The notes: generated by a model from the sequence alone, not told the origin. Positions 1 to 6,653 are shown, counted from the stretch's first letter. The stretch: DNA of 7,301 bases from Verrucomicrobiota bacterium (GCA_020630835.1 JAHDIL010000085.1:1-7301), one strand, 5' to 3'. Numbers and translations are program-made.

Positions 1-1
1 T

Positions 2-535
2 ATGATCTGCGTTGCCGCCGGGTTGTATGTGCTGTCGCAGCAATCGGCTACTCAAAAGTGGTGGCAAAAAGTGAGTCTAAAGTTGCCCGTTTTTGGTCCC
101 CTCATCCGGTCCCGTATGAATGTGCAGTTCTCACAAACTCTCGGGAATCTTCTATCGAACGGGCTGCCTCTGTCTCAGGCGTTTCAGCTCACGAAAACTG
201 CGGTCGGTCAGGGGTATGCTAGGGATCGGCTTGCAGAGGTAGAATCGAGGATTGTCGAAGGGGGATCGCTTCACCAAGCTATGGAGCGAACGAATTTATT
301 CTCAGGAAATCTCATTGATAGCGTCAGAATCGGCGAGGAGACGGGAACGCTTAGTGAGTCAATCCAGAAATCAGGTGCTCGCTTAGATAGGGATTTCGCG
401 GCATCCATAGAGCGGCTGATGAGTCTCATCCAACCCGTCATCATCATTTTGATTGCGCTTGTCGTCGGAGGGATTTCTTATATGCTGATCTCGATCATTT
501 ACGATACTATGGGCTTGCTTCGCAGCCGAACCTAA
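2..535 (+). CDS. gspF: Type II secretion inner-membrane platform protein GspF (3' part; 5' end outside window)
   Basis: This is the C-terminal part of GspF, the polytopic inner-membrane protein at the centre of the T2SS assembly platform, which couples the GspE ATPase to pseudopilin insertion. About 177 residues are visible. GspF proteins are usually near 400 residues, so more than half lies off the left edge, and the first visible Met is internal. The segment opens with the end of a hydrophobic helix (residues 1-13), followed by a second T2SSF cytoplasmic helical bundle (about 36-140) with the family motif GEETGTL at 111-117. A final long hydrophobic helix spans about 142-166, and the protein ends in a short basic tail. 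The stop TAA is at 533-535. gspG follows after 18 nt, so the two are very likely co-transcribed. PilC of type IV pili shares the fold, but the GspG next door makes GspF the better call. Confidence 0.95.
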   Translation: MICVAAGLYVLSQQSATQKWWQKVSLKLPVFGPLIRSRMNVQFSQTLGNLLSNGLPLSQAFQLTKTAVGQGYARDRLAEVESRIVEGGSLHQAMERTNLFSGNLIDSVRIGEETGTLSESIQKSGARLDRDFAASIERLMSLIQPVIIILIALVVGGISYMLISIIYDTMGLLRSRT

Positions 536-553
536 GCGCATGTTTCCCCGTCT

Positions 554-1009
554 ATGAAAGTTCCCACGCATCTCTCTTCAGCTCATCGAATAGTTAAGCG
601 AAAGACTCGCTCCGCCTTCACCTTGATGGAGATGATCCTAGTTATTGCCATCATCGCCATGCTAGCAGGCGGAGGCATCTACATGATGGTGAATGTCCTA
701 GGAGATGCTGAAGAAGGCCGCGTCGGCACCGATTTGCAGGCGCTCAGCGCCTCACTGATCCGTTATAAAACAAAAGGTGGGATCTATCCTACGACAGAGC
801 AGGGCTTAGATGCTCTCGCGACACGCCCTACTATTGATCCCCAGCCTCGTGCCTACAAGCCATTGGTGAAGGCTGACTCACTGATCGATCCATGGGGCAA
901 TCCTTATCAATATCGCAAACCTGGTGAAAAGAATACGGATACCTATGATATCTTTTCCATGGGGCCTGATGGGAAAGCGGGCACCGATGATGACATCGGG
1001 AACTGGTAG
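554..1009 (+). CDS. gspG: Type II secretion major pseudopilin GspG
   Basis: This is the main subunit of the periplasmic pseudopilus. The prepilin signal has a basic leader (KRKTRS), then A21|FTLME, with the conserved Glu at mature position 5 (residue 26) and a hydrophobic N-terminal helix (about 22-50). The family signature YPTTEQGLDAL lies at 78-88, and DPWGNPYQYRKPG at 112-124. The C-terminal loop YDIFSMGPDGKAGTDDDIGNW (131-151) matches the GspG calcium-binding loop, with its Asp cluster at 145-147. Its 151 residues fit GspG. Residue -1 of the cleavage site is Ala, not the usual Gly, and the leader is 21 residues instead of the common 6-10. No later in-frame ATG precedes the cleavage site, so the start at 554 is the only plausible ATG. 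There is no clear Shine-Dalgarno sequence upstream. The calcium-loop motif separates it from type IV pilins. Confidence 0.97.
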   Translation: MKVPTHLSSAHRIVKRKTRSAFTLMEMILVIAIIAMLAGGGIYMMVNVLGDAEEGRVGTDLQALSASLIRYKTKGGIYPTTEQGLDALATRPTIDPQPRAYKPLVKADSLIDPWGNPYQYRKPGEKNTDTYDIFSMGPDGKAGTDDDIGNW

Positions 1010-1012
1010 GAG
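1008..1012 (+). promoter_or_regulatory. Possible ribosome binding site for gspH
   Basis: AGGAG overlaps the gspG stop codon (TAG at 1007-1009) and sits 12 nt before the gspH ATG at 1025. The spacing is longer than ideal. It is the best Shine-Dalgarno match ahead of any start in the window, and the overlap suggests gspG-gspH translational coupling. Confidence 0.45.
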
Positions 1013-1024
1013 CTTACCTCAGCC

Positions 1025-1501
1025 ATGCGTCTAAGTAGTCTCTCTCGGCGATCTTTGCTGGCGGGCTTTACGCTGCTCGAACTTATCCTCACTATAGCGA
1101 TTGGATTGACGCTGATCGGCGGGGTAGTCTTCCTGTTGGTAGAGGATACAGAAGCTGACCAAGTAGAGTCAGTAGCGCAGGATTTTCGTAACATGGTGCG
1201 AGACGGACGCATGCGTGCGCTCGCTACGGATGATGCCTATTCCATCCGTATGGAGGAGGGGAGTCTCCTTCTCGAGCGTAGCTACCTACTTGGCGAGCAG
1301 GTAGAGGCAGAGGTTATGCAAACCCTCAAGCTACCCTCGGGATTACGCGTATGGCAACAGCAGGAGAGTGAATACCAAGTAATGGAGGAGGGTTGGCGGT
1401 GGGTCATACCGAATCGGGGTCTTCTTGGACCTCAAGCCTTTTTGATCAAGGCTAGTGAATCTGAGCAAACGATACAGATCAGCCCTCTTCTTGGCGGTTG
1501 A
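1025..1501 (+). CDS. gspH: GspH-type minor pseudopilin
   Basis: This is a minor pseudopilin of 158 residues, expected near the pseudopilus tip. It has a short basic leader (residues 1-14, with RR at 8-9) and a textbook prepilin peptidase site G14|FTLLE with Glu at +5 (residue 19). A hydrophobic helix (15-38) and a mixed beta-rich C-terminal domain follow. The helix continuation AQDFRNMVRDGRMRAL (51-66) and the terminal strands VIPNRGLLGPQAFL...QTIQISPLLGG resemble the GspH/FimT pattern. Position directly after gspG also fits GspH. The assignment to GspH over GspI rests on these features and on gene order, since minor pseudopilins are poorly conserved. It is the last plus-strand gene. Its stop TGA (1499-1501) lies 30 nt from the stop of the convergent gspD. 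Confidence 0.82.
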   Translation: MRLSSLSRRSLLAGFTLLELILTIAIGLTLIGGVVFLLVEDTEADQVESVAQDFRNMVRDGRMRALATDDAYSIRMEEGSLLLERSYLLGEQVEAEVMQTLKLPSGLRVWQQQESEYQVMEEGWRWVIPNRGLLGPQAFLIKASESEQTIQISPLLGG

Positions 1502-1531
1502 GACGACCGGTTAGAAAAAAAGCGGGGGCGT

Positions 1532-3952
1532 TTAGCGTTCGATGACAGGCTCGGCTCTCAAGGGCGGCTGTTCATTCTCGAGTGCTCGCTCGTTACTCTT
1601 CTTCCGTTGGAATAATCTCTTTAGGAAATGCACGCGCTTTTCAGGACTGTGAAAATCTTGCGTGTTGAAAACATCGATATTGTCCACCTCTCCGCGTGCG
1701 AATTCATAGGAATCGATCGCTACTGCCGTGCGATTTGCCAGGTCGAGATCAGCGCTCCAACGCTCCGTTTCATTGCGAATGATGCGGGGCTGAATGAAGA
1801 TGATCAATTCCTGTCTAGCCAGATTATCTCGAGTGGAGCCGACTACTCTACCTAGCAGGGGGATGTTGGTAAAGAGGGGCAGCCCCGATTCCGTTTTTCG
1901 ATCTTCCTCGGTGATTAATCCTCCCAGCATGACGGTTCCGCCGTCGCGGACCATCACAGTCGTGCCGAGAGCTTGTGTGCCAATGGTCGGGATTTCATCT
2001 CCGCCGATCAGTTGGCTTCCGGTAATGTCATCGTTGCGCTGCTGGATTTGCAGAGTGATCTCGCCATCCGCGTTGATTAAAGGGAGCACCGAGACCTCCA
2101 AGACGACATTTTCGAAATCGATGTTGGCCGTTACCACCTGATTCGGATTGTTGTTTCCACCTATCTGCACGCTGGATAGGGTGCTCCGTGGCACGGCTAT
2201 TCGTTGCCCTGTTTGGATGATGGCTTGCCGGTTGTTCACGGTGTAGATCGTCGGTCTGCTGAGCACTTTGAACCGGTTTGTGGAATCCAAGGCGGAGAGG
2301 AAGATGTCTAGATGCGGGTTGACCTGGCCATACATAGTTAGGCCTTGCGCAGCTGGCAGCAGGCCAGAGACAGCGCCTAACCCAGCCAAGTCGAGTAGAT
2401 TCTGACTCTGCCCCGTTCGGCTTTTGAAGGAGCCGCCCACATTCCCGAGCTCTCCGTTTGCTTGTCCGTCAAAGGTTCTCAAAAAATCAACACCGAACTC
2501 AAAGTCGTTTCCGAGGTTGAGCTGGGCGATGATGGCAGAGATTTGAATCTGCTGCGGGCGCACGTCCATGGAATCGAGCAATTCTTCTAACAGTTGGAGA
2601 TTTTCAGGAGGGCCAGATGCGATGAGCATGTTCTGCACATTGTCTGCAATCAGGAGCGTTTTGCCTACAACGAGGCTTTCCGGTGCCGCTGCTGCATCCG
2701 CCCCAGCGTTACCGAACGAGATCGTTCCGCCGGCACCACCACTGCCGCCTGATCCTAGTCCGCTACGGTTCGTGTTCGAGCCTCCCGTTTGGGTATTGCC
2801 CCCTTGGGTAGAGCCTCCGCCTTGGATTGATTGCCCGCTTGCTGTTGGGTCCCCTTTCTGCAGCACATCTCCAGCGATCCGCAGAAAATCAGAGACAGAA
2901 ACATACTTCAGGCGGCGGCGGAGGTAGTTCGCGTTTGTCGAAGGTCCATCCAGGTGAGCGATGAGACGCGCTATGTAGTCGATTTCAGAAGGGGCCGCCA
3001 CGACGAGAATAGAATTCGACCGGGGAACAGCCTGGATTTTCGCTTGAGCTGCCGTTGCCCGTTGCGCGGCGGCGCCCGCATTAGCGGCCGTGATGCGCTC
3101 TAAAAAGGCTCGCCTGAGCTGGGCTTGTCCGCCATTCGGGGCGTTACCGCCGCCGTTCGCGCCACCATTGGCTCGCGACAGAGGTGGGCGGTTGGTCAGG
3201 GGAGAGTTAGCCGACGTATTGGTGTTCTGCGTGTTGGAAAGCCCCAAAATTTCGGTGAGGGCCGCTGCCACTTCCTCCGCATCAGCTCGCTGCAGGGCGA
3301 ATAGCTGATCGATACTTTTCACGGGGCGCACATCCAGGTATGTCTGCAGTTCTACGAGTCGTCTGACAACGGAGCTGTTTTCCGTGATGACCACTGCTTG
3401 CGAGTTCTCCAGAGGCGTTATTTTGCCGTAACCATGTAGGTCTACCACCGTGGTGAAAAGTTCAGCCGCAGCCTCGGACGATAGGTAGTCTAGAGGCATG
3501 ATGTAGGAGATGACTTCTTCCCCACCCGGGATATCGATCGGGCGGGTAATGATTGGCAGCGCCTCGCTGCGCAGGCTCTTTTCGCCGCCGTAGGCGATGA
3601 TCTTGAGCACATTTGGATCTTCTGTAGGCACGAACGCATACCCGTTTAGGAGTAAGCTTTGCTCGATGAACTCCGCGGCCTCCTGACGTGTTAGGGGCCC
3701 CGAGGTCTGGATGCTGATGCGCTTGTCCTGAATGCTTACGTCACGAATGATGCGCTTGTTAGTTAGGCGCTCGTATTCTAGCAGGATCACAGGAATAGGA
3801 TTATTGGGGAATTGAACCGTGGTTGATCCGGCCTTTTCCTGAGTTGTATCCTGCGTATGAGCCAAGGACGGCAACAGAAAGCTAATAATGACTGTTGTTA
3901 ACCAAATCGCTGTCGCTTTGCGCAGACGCAGCCCGTTGAAATTCATAGTCAT
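1532..3952 (-). CDS. gspD: Type II secretion outer-membrane secretin GspD
   Basis: This forms the multimeric outer-membrane channel through which folded exoproteins leave. Of 806 residues, 1-33 form a signal peptide (basic RLRK, hydrophobic core 15-30, likely cleavage near AHT). Periplasmic domains follow: N0 (about 45-120), N1 (145-208), N2 (212-335) and N3 (341-463). The secretin domain spans about 466-726 and carries the late signatures VRDGGTVMLGGLI (668-680) and LPLFTNIPLLGR (691-702). N2 and N3 are each interrupted by Gly/Asn/Ser/Ala-rich inserts (about 236-300 and 367-425). An 80-residue tail follows the barrel, with a basic stretch at 772-785. The start is ATG at 3952, with a second ATG two codons later. 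Neither has a nearby Shine-Dalgarno sequence. The gene begins 7 nt after the upstream 249-aa gene, so coupling is likely. PilQ is the alternative, but the pseudopilin context favours GspD. Confidence 0.96.
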   Translation of the reverse strand: MTMNFNGLRLRKATAIWLTTVIISFLLPSLAHTQDTTQEKAGSTTVQFPNNPIPVILLEYERLTNKRIIRDVSIQDKRISIQTSGPLTRQEAAEFIEQSLLLNGYAFVPTEDPNVLKIIAYGGEKSLRSEALPIITRPIDIPGGEEVISYIMPLDYLSSEAAAELFTTVVDLHGYGKITPLENSQAVVITENSSVVRRLVELQTYLDVRPVKSIDQLFALQRADAEEVAAALTEILGLSNTQNTNTSANSPLTNRPPLSRANGGANGGGNAPNGGQAQLRRAFLERITAANAGAAAQRATAAQAKIQAVPRSNSILVVAAPSEIDYIARLIAHLDGPSTNANYLRRRLKYVSVSDFLRIAGDVLQKGDPTASGQSIQGGGSTQGGNTQTGGSNTNRSGLGSGGSGGAGGTISFGNAGADAAAAPESLVVGKTLLIADNVQNMLIASGPPENLQLLEELLDSMDVRPQQIQISAIIAQLNLGNDFEFGVDFLRTFDGQANGELGNVGGSFKSRTGQSQNLLDLAGLGAVSGLLPAAQGLTMYGQVNPHLDIFLSALDSTNRFKVLSRPTIYTVNNRQAIIQTGQRIAVPRSTLSSVQIGGNNNPNQVVTANIDFENVVLEVSVLPLINADGEITLQIQQRNDDITGSQLIGGDEIPTIGTQALGTTVMVRDGGTVMLGGLITEEDRKTESGLPLFTNIPLLGRVVGSTRDNLARQELIIFIQPRIIRNETERWSADLDLANRTAVAIDSYEFARGEVDNIDVFNTQDFHSPEKRVHFLKRLFQRKKSNERALENEQPPLRAEPVIER

Positions 3953-3959
3953 AGTAAAA

Positions 3960-4709
3960 TTATCGTTGGGCAGCAGCTCCTGTATTTTCTGGCTGCCCCG
4001 GATTGCGTTCCCGTTGTCGTGTGATCACGCGCCGCCGCACGAATGGAGTTGGCTGCCCTGCCGTTGTCTCCGCCTTATCCGAGCTCTTGGCGCTGGCTGA
4101 GCCGTTTTGTATCGGGACATTATTCCCTCCTGCTTCCGGCCGTCCTTGTGATGGAGGCACCCCGGGAACTGATCTTTGATTCGCGAGCGCAGGAGGTTGG
4201 GTTACGGACGGAATGGCTGAGTTGATCTCGCCCTCATTCGGATAGCGGAGCTCTCCCGTCTCGGTTCCTTTTTGTAGGGTCACCCGCGTCTTCTGAGGAT
4301 CGGCCGTAATGGTTGCTGAAACGACGCGGAGACCATGATCCTGATTTTCAGCCTCAGTGATGGAGAAAAACGCTTCCGTCGAGCGGTCTTGCACATAGAT
4401 GAAAACACCCTCTTTCGGGTCTTCGACAATGCCCTCTAGCTTTAAGATTCGATTAAAATCTAGCGCTTCTCTCGTAGGCTCGTTTTTGATTTTAGGATAT
4501 ACCTCTCGGTGAAACAGGCTTTGGTTCAGCAAGTTTTCGTAGCGACCTAGCTCTGTGGCTGAAGGCAGCAGAGGAGAGTCTTCATTACCGGCTGCCTGCA
4601 GGCCCAACACGAGACAGACCATCGCCAGCTGAGGGAAATGACCTCTTGGCAAAGAGAGGGGGAGGGCAGGGCATGGGCGCTCGCGTTCCATAAGGGCTTC
4701 ACCGAGCAT
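3960..4709 (-). CDS. Unnamed T2SS-cluster protein, candidate GspC/PilP-like platform-secretin linker
   Basis: I do not recognise this 249-residue protein as a named family member. The N-terminus is basic and Pro-rich, with one short hydrophobic stretch (about 25-40, FPQLAMVCLVLGLQAAG) that reads as a signal peptide or short membrane anchor. No lipobox Cys is evident. The middle (about 85-157) has the strand pattern of a GspC/PilP homology region: FNRILKLEGIVED, then FIYVQDRSTEAFFSI, then GLRVVSATI and TRVTLQKG. The last 90 residues are rich in Pro, Gln, Asn and Ala with a basic RRR...RQRER segment, and are probably disordered. It overlaps gspM by 11 nt and ends 7 nt before gspD, which is the position pilP holds before pilQ. 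Starts at 4709 (first ATG) and 4691 (residue 7) are both possible. Coding status is firm; the linker role is inferred from pattern and position. Confidence 0.6.
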   Translation of the reverse strand: MLGEALMERERPCPALPLSLPRGHFPQLAMVCLVLGLQAAGNEDSPLLPSATELGRYENLLNQSLFHREVYPKIKNEPTREALDFNRILKLEGIVEDPKEGVFIYVQDRSTEAFFSITEAENQDHGLRVVSATITADPQKTRVTLQKGTETGELRYPNEGEINSAIPSVTQPPALANQRSVPGVPPSQGRPEAGGNNVPIQNGSASAKSSDKAETTAGQPTPFVRRRVITRQRERNPGQPENTGAAAQR

Positions 4710-5217
4710 ACCAACGAATCAACTCAATCTCAGCCAGTATTTCATTGGAAATATCGGGGTTTTCTCCAATTTCCAGACTCCTGATGACTCGGAAGTTTTC
4801 TGGTGATGCGATTTCGTGCAACCACGAGAGCAGGGCCCCATTGCTTCCCTCTGCCTGGAACCGGACGCCGCAGATGACATAGTTGGGTGTTTCCTCAGTG
4901 GGGAGCAACTGCAGCCCGCTTGTTTGCACCCCTGGTTTCTGCGGTTTGCTTACCAAAGCGAACAGCTGAGCGGTCATTGTTTCCGTATCCGTGGCTTTTG
5001 GTAAATTGGCGTTGAGCCAGTTCGAGCGATCATTCCACAAGTCACGCTCCTCCAGTAGGACGGTTTGTGTTGTGGCAGCCGTTTGCAATTTTCGTTTCTC
5101 CGCGAGGAGTTCTGCTCTTTTCTTCAAGAACAAGTTAGTCCCGATCCCTAGGCAGAGGATGATTGCGGTAGCGATCACGGCGATCAACAGGGTGCGCTCT
5201 CGTTTACTCGTCCTCAT
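4699..5217 (-). CDS. gspM: GspM/PilO-like inner-membrane platform protein
   Basis: This small bitopic protein is expected to pair with GspL in the inner-membrane platform. Numbering from a GTG at 5229 gives 176 residues. I prefer the ATG at 5217 (172 residues), because a GAGAG lies 5 nt before it and nothing comparable precedes the GTG. The architecture is a short basic cytoplasmic N-terminus (RTSKRER), one membrane helix (about 14-35), a charged coiled-coil segment (36-75), and a compact alpha/beta periplasmic domain (about 100-176) ending in IELIRWYAR. That is the layout of GspM and PilO, whose C-terminal domains are ferredoxin-like. Sequence identity in this family is always low, so the call leans on topology, size and position directly after the gspL-like gene. 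The end overlaps the next gene by 11 nt. Confidence 0.75.
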   Translation of the reverse strand: MRTSKRERTLLIAVIATAIILCLGIGTNLFLKKRAELLAEKRKLQTAATTQTVLLEERDLWNDRSNWLNANLPKATDTETMTAQLFALVSKPQKPGVQTSGLQLLPTEETPNYVICGVRFQAEGSNGALLSWLHEIASPENFRVIRSLEIGENPDISNEILAEIELIRWYAR

Positions 5218-5222
5218 ATCAA

Positions 5223-5227
5223 CTCTC
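5223..5227 (-). promoter_or_regulatory. Weak ribosome binding site supporting the gspM start at 5217
   Basis: On the minus strand GAGAG is followed by a 5-nt spacer (TTGAT) and the ATG at 5217-5215. It is a partial Shine-Dalgarno match, and it lies inside the coding sequence if the GTG at 5229 were used. It is the main reason for choosing the ATG start. Confidence 0.35.
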
Positions 5228-5239
5228 ACATGACCATCG

Positions 5240-5266
5240 GGCAGCTATTGGCAGCTGCCAGGCTGC
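5240..5266. repeat. Dyad-symmetric CAGC-rich element between gspL and gspM
   Basis: A perfect 12-nt palindrome TGGCAGCTGCCA occupies 5249-5260. It is flanked by GCAGC (5241-5245) and GCTGC (5262-5266), which are also complementary. GGCAGC (5240-5245) can alternatively pair with GCTGCC (5254-5259) across an 8-nt loop. The element fills most of the spacer between the gspL stop (5269-5271) and the gspM start. No T-run follows on either strand, so it does not look like an intrinsic terminator. A role in RNA stability or in the gspL/gspM expression ratio is inference. Confidence 0.5.
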
Positions 5267-5268
5267 TG

Positions 5269-6492
5269 TCAGTAGCGGTAAGTTCCTTTCATTTCAATCT
5301 TAACGCCAGAATCCGTAACGCGGGGAGGGGGGATCGTCCATTGATAGTCTTTCAGCGCTTCAGAGGTCTCGATGGCTGCCTTAGCCGCGAGCGCCGTGTT
5401 CATGGAATCGGCTAGACCACGAACGAGAAGCTCTTCCGAGTTGCGCAGTTGAAACCCCTCGATCCGTATGCCCTTCGCAGGGAGCGATTGATCGAAATAG
5501 TGCAGGATTTCCACTGGGTGCCGACTTGTTTCGATCGCGGCTGACAGGTTCATCCAGACATCCATCGCCTTCTCGATCTTATCAGCTTCAGGAGCTTGGC
5601 TCTCCAGTGAGGCTTTGAGATCTTTCACCTGAGATTGCAGCACCCAGTAGTTGGCGAGAGCTAGCAGAATGCCGAAGAATAAGATAGCCATGCAGACCAG
5701 TGCCGAAAGCATCAGGCGACGTGCTTTCTGGCGGCTTTCTCTCCACGCGTATGCGGCAGGAGGAGTGATCGCATACTCTCGACCGAGCAAGGGCTGAGGG
5801 GCCGGCAGTGCTGAGGTCTCGGTTATGGTAGCCGGGTCATCAAGAACGGGCGACCACTTCGCTGCGAATGTCGGGTCAGAAGTCCAGAAAATCGTTTTCC
5901 TAGCTTGGAAATCCACGCCTTGCGCCCGCATAGCGTCCAAGCGCATAAGTAGCTCTTCCTCCAGAACTTCCGGGGCACTCTCTTGATGAAAAAAGTCGAC
6001 CCACAGCCAGCGGTTCCCGTGTGAGCAAGCGACGACAAGTTCATCCCCCTCCTGCCAGAGCACGAGAGCATCCTCATTCGGCGCAGGGAACAGGCACGGT
6101 GTGGGGACATGCGTAAGTGCTCGAGGGAGGAAGTTAGCGGCGTCAGAGGGTTCAGCAATCAGGCAGATGAAATCTACAGAGGGCGTTGTCGAGCTACCAT
6201 CGTTTATCGGGGGCGAGAAGGTAAGACACTTCTCGCCCTTTGCCTCTACAGGTCGGATGCCCAAATCGAGGAGCTTAGGGATGGCCTCCTTCCCAATAGC
6301 ATTCGTTGTCGTTTCCGTTACCGTTTCTGAAACAAAAACCAGATCCCTTGTTGGAATAGCAAAAACAATTTTAGCAGAGCTGTCTTGTTTCGATGGCCCA
6401 TCCACTGCCCATGTTTGAGAACCATGGGCGAACCAATGCTGTCCATCGATTCCCAATGGGAAATAGGACCAGGCAGAGACAGCGCGTTTCAT
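5269..6492 (-). CDS. gspL: GspL-like inner-membrane platform protein (PilM/PilN-type fusion)
   Basis: This protein links the cytoplasmic ATPase GspE to the periplasmic parts of the platform. It has 407 residues, typical of GspL. Residues 1-235 form a soluble domain whose start (FPLGIDGQHWFA) and alternating strands suggest the degenerate actin-like (PilM-type) fold of GspL. A Pro/Ala-rich linker (228-248) and a basic patch RESRQKARR (251-259) precede one strong membrane helix (about 260-285). A short coiled coil (286-315) follows, then a periplasmic alpha/beta domain (about 325-407, PilN/ferredoxin-like) that contains HYFDQSLPAKGIRIEGFQL. The basic patch on the cytoplasmic side fits N-in topology. 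The ATG at 6492 has an in-frame stop four codons upstream and no Shine-Dalgarno sequence; a G9 run lies just before it. gspM follows after a short spacer. Overall similarity is weak, so architecture and neighbours carry the call. Confidence 0.8.
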   Translation of the reverse strand: MKRAVSAWSYFPLGIDGQHWFAHGSQTWAVDGPSKQDSSAKIVFAIPTRDLVFVSETVTETTTNAIGKEAIPKLLDLGIRPVEAKGEKCLTFSPPINDGSSTTPSVDFICLIAEPSDAANFLPRALTHVPTPCLFPAPNEDALVLWQEGDELVVACSHGNRWLWVDFFHQESAPEVLEEELLMRLDAMRAQGVDFQARKTIFWTSDPTFAAKWSPVLDDPATITETSALPAPQPLLGREYAITPPAAYAWRESRQKARRLMLSALVCMAILFFGILLALANYWVLQSQVKDLKASLESQAPEADKIEKAMDVWMNLSAAIETSRHPVEILHYFDQSLPAKGIRIEGFQLRNSEELLVRGLADSMNTALAAKAAIETSEALKDYQWTIPPPRVTDSGVKIEMKGTYRY

Positions 6493-6504
6493 CGGGAGAG
6501 ATTA

Positions 6505-6513
6505 GGGGGGGGG
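6505..6513. repeat. G9 homopolymer upstream of gspL
   Basis: Nine consecutive G residues on the plus strand (C9 in the gspL-sense direction) end 12 nt upstream of the gspL ATG. It lies in the untranslated leader, where slippage would change spacing but not frame. It is also a classic place for a sequencing or assembly length error. Confidence 0.9.
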
Positions 6514-6597
6514 AAACGAGGGAGTGATGGCTGCCGGCCTACCTTTGATTGGCAAGGCGTGATGAGAGAGCGCAGTCGCAGCTATGGGATCTGAGAG

Positions 6598-6653
6598 TAA
6601 GGTGGCTAGGCAGAGCCGGGGCAGCAACGCTAGCGCTCTGCGGGGCTACCTTA
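6598..6653. repeat. Long imperfect inverted repeat in the gspK-gspL gap
   Basis: Two 19-nt arms (6598-6616 and 6635-6653) are separated by an 18-nt loop. Fifteen of 19 positions pair as Watson-Crick. Two further positions (6604/6647 and 6607/6644) are G-U wobbles if the plus strand is the RNA, but A-C mismatches if the minus strand is transcribed. The fold is therefore better on the strand opposite to the genes. No U-tract follows either arm, so an intrinsic terminator is unlikely. Confidence 0.65.

Noticed and set aside
1495..1521. Possible bidirectional terminator at the convergent junction
   Set aside because: The only stem is 4 bp, and the A7/T7 run is on the wrong side of it for either direction.
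2568..2927. Plus-strand Pro-rich open frame of 119 codons inside gspD
   Set aside because: It is the antisense reading of the Gly-rich GspD insert, where GGN codons read backwards as Pro.
5823..6418. Open frames of 105-111 codons on both strands within gspL
   Set aside because: They lie inside the gspL coding region in other frames and have Arg/Ser-rich compositions typical of shadow frames.
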